DNA from: JAENVT01 sp031412355
Lineage (GTDB): Bacteria; Actinomycetota; Acidimicrobiia; Acidimicrobiales; Ilumatobacteraceae
Assembly: GCA_031412355.1 (NCBI GenBank)
Contig: JANOCR010000272.1
Coordinates: forward strand, 1-6,866
Reading direction: 5' to 3'
DNA: 6,866 nt
The stretch's first letter is position 1. Each line of letters opens with the position of its first letter. The notes under the pieces were generated by a model, which did no database searches, was not told the DNA's origin, and saw only the letters and a program-made list of their open reading frames with translations. The translations under genes and the position numbers were made by a program. Positions 6,629 through 6,866 of the stretch are shown here, in pieces.

Positions 6629-6866
6629 CTACCACGATCGGCTCGCGCATCGAGACGTCCTTCACCATCGGCTTGGTGCCCTCGCCACGCCAGCGAGCAC
6701 CCATGTCTTCGTTCTTGATGCGCTGCTGCAACAGAACGATGCCCTCGAGCAGGGCTTCGGGCCGGGGCGGGCAGCCAGGCACGTAGACATCGACGGGGAT
6801 GATCTGGTCGACGCCCTTGGTGACGGAGTAGCTGTCCCAATACGGTCCGCCGCAGTTGGCGCACGA
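6609..6866 (-). CDS. nuoB: NADH-quinone oxidoreductase subunit B, C-terminal 85 residues (partial)
   Basis: Peripheral subunit that binds cluster N2, the final [4Fe-4S] centre that reduces quinone. The gene enters from the right edge, so the N-terminal half and the tandem-Cys N2 ligands are not visible. The visible part begins [15 protein letters not shown] and includes [19 protein letters not shown]. The two downstream N2 ligands are therefore present, at visible residues 2 and 32 (equivalent to Thermus Nqo6 Cys111 and Cys140). An extra Cys at visible residue 5 (CANCGG) stands where Ser is common (CASSGG, or CANSGG in E. coli, from memory). The tail after the last helix runs about 35 residues and ends GGGRIE before TGA. 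It overlaps the start of nuoC. An 83-codon frame at 6613-6864 in another phase is a shadow of this gene. Confidence 0.96.
   Translation of the reverse strand, partial: SCANCGGPYWDSYSVTKGVDQIIPVDVYVPGCPPRPEALLEGIVLLQQRIKNEDMGARWRGEGTKPMVKDVSMREPIVVGGGRIE
6625..6630 (-). promoter_or_regulatory. Possible ribosome binding site of nuoC
   Basis: AGGTGG on the minus strand within nuoB, eight bases before the in-frame TTG at 6616. If used, nuoC starts at TTG 6616; the GTG codons at 6628 and 6625 would overlap this site and have no clear site of their own. Confidence 0.4.

Noticed and set aside
1..6866. Mobile elements, CRISPR arrays, tRNA or rRNA genes, promoters and terminators
   Set aside because: The window is packed with coding sequence with gaps of 8 bases or less. 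I saw no array-type repeats, inverted-repeat ends, RNA genes or hairpin plus T-run.

Overview
The whole 6.9 kb window is one block of genes read on the minus strand. It is the middle of a nuo operon encoding proton-pumping NADH:quinone oxidoreductase (respiratory complex I, NDH-1). In reading order, from high to low coordinates, it holds nuoB (3' end only), nuoC, nuoD, nuoH, nuoI, nuoJ, nuoK, nuoL and the first 56 codons of nuoM. No gap exceeds 8 bases, most neighbours overlap by 1-20 bases, and I see no internal promoter or terminator. The operon therefore continues past both edges; nuoA upstream and nuoN downstream would be expected but are not visible.

The DNA is GC-rich, and four of the genes (nuoC, nuoD, nuoH, nuoK) appear to use GTG or TTG starts. 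nuoC and nuoD are separate genes. The protein style, such as the NuoI block around CMYCGICVEVCPFDAL, the NuoB block [11 protein letters not shown] and the NuoC end GHPLRKDF...KPWPG, recalls actinobacterial proteins from memory. A high-GC actinobacterium, possibly of the Acidimicrobiia, is my best guess. This is inference, not a database result.

Together the genes give the quinone-reducing connecting module (NuoB, C, D, I), which carries clusters N2, N6a and N6b, and most of the membrane proton-pumping arm (NuoH, J, K, L and the start of M). The NADH-oxidising module (NuoE, F, G), which usually lies between nuoD and nuoH, is absent: nuoD and nuoH overlap by four bases. The electron donor cannot be read from this window. 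Either nuoEFG lie elsewhere, or this is an 11-subunit type enzyme fed by something other than NADH through NuoF.

The most interesting signal is that several nearly invariant residues of the quinone site are changed. In NuoD, the Tyr that contacts the quinone head group is Trp, and the Asp paired with the quinone-site His is Gln. In NuoH, the Arg and first Glu of the canonical NRxPFDxPEAE segment are Gln and Ile. Combined with the missing NuoEFG, this suggests a divergent complex I paralogue, perhaps related to the second, NuoEFG-less nuo locus that I recall from Streptomyces. A second oddity is a histidine-rich loop in NuoL.
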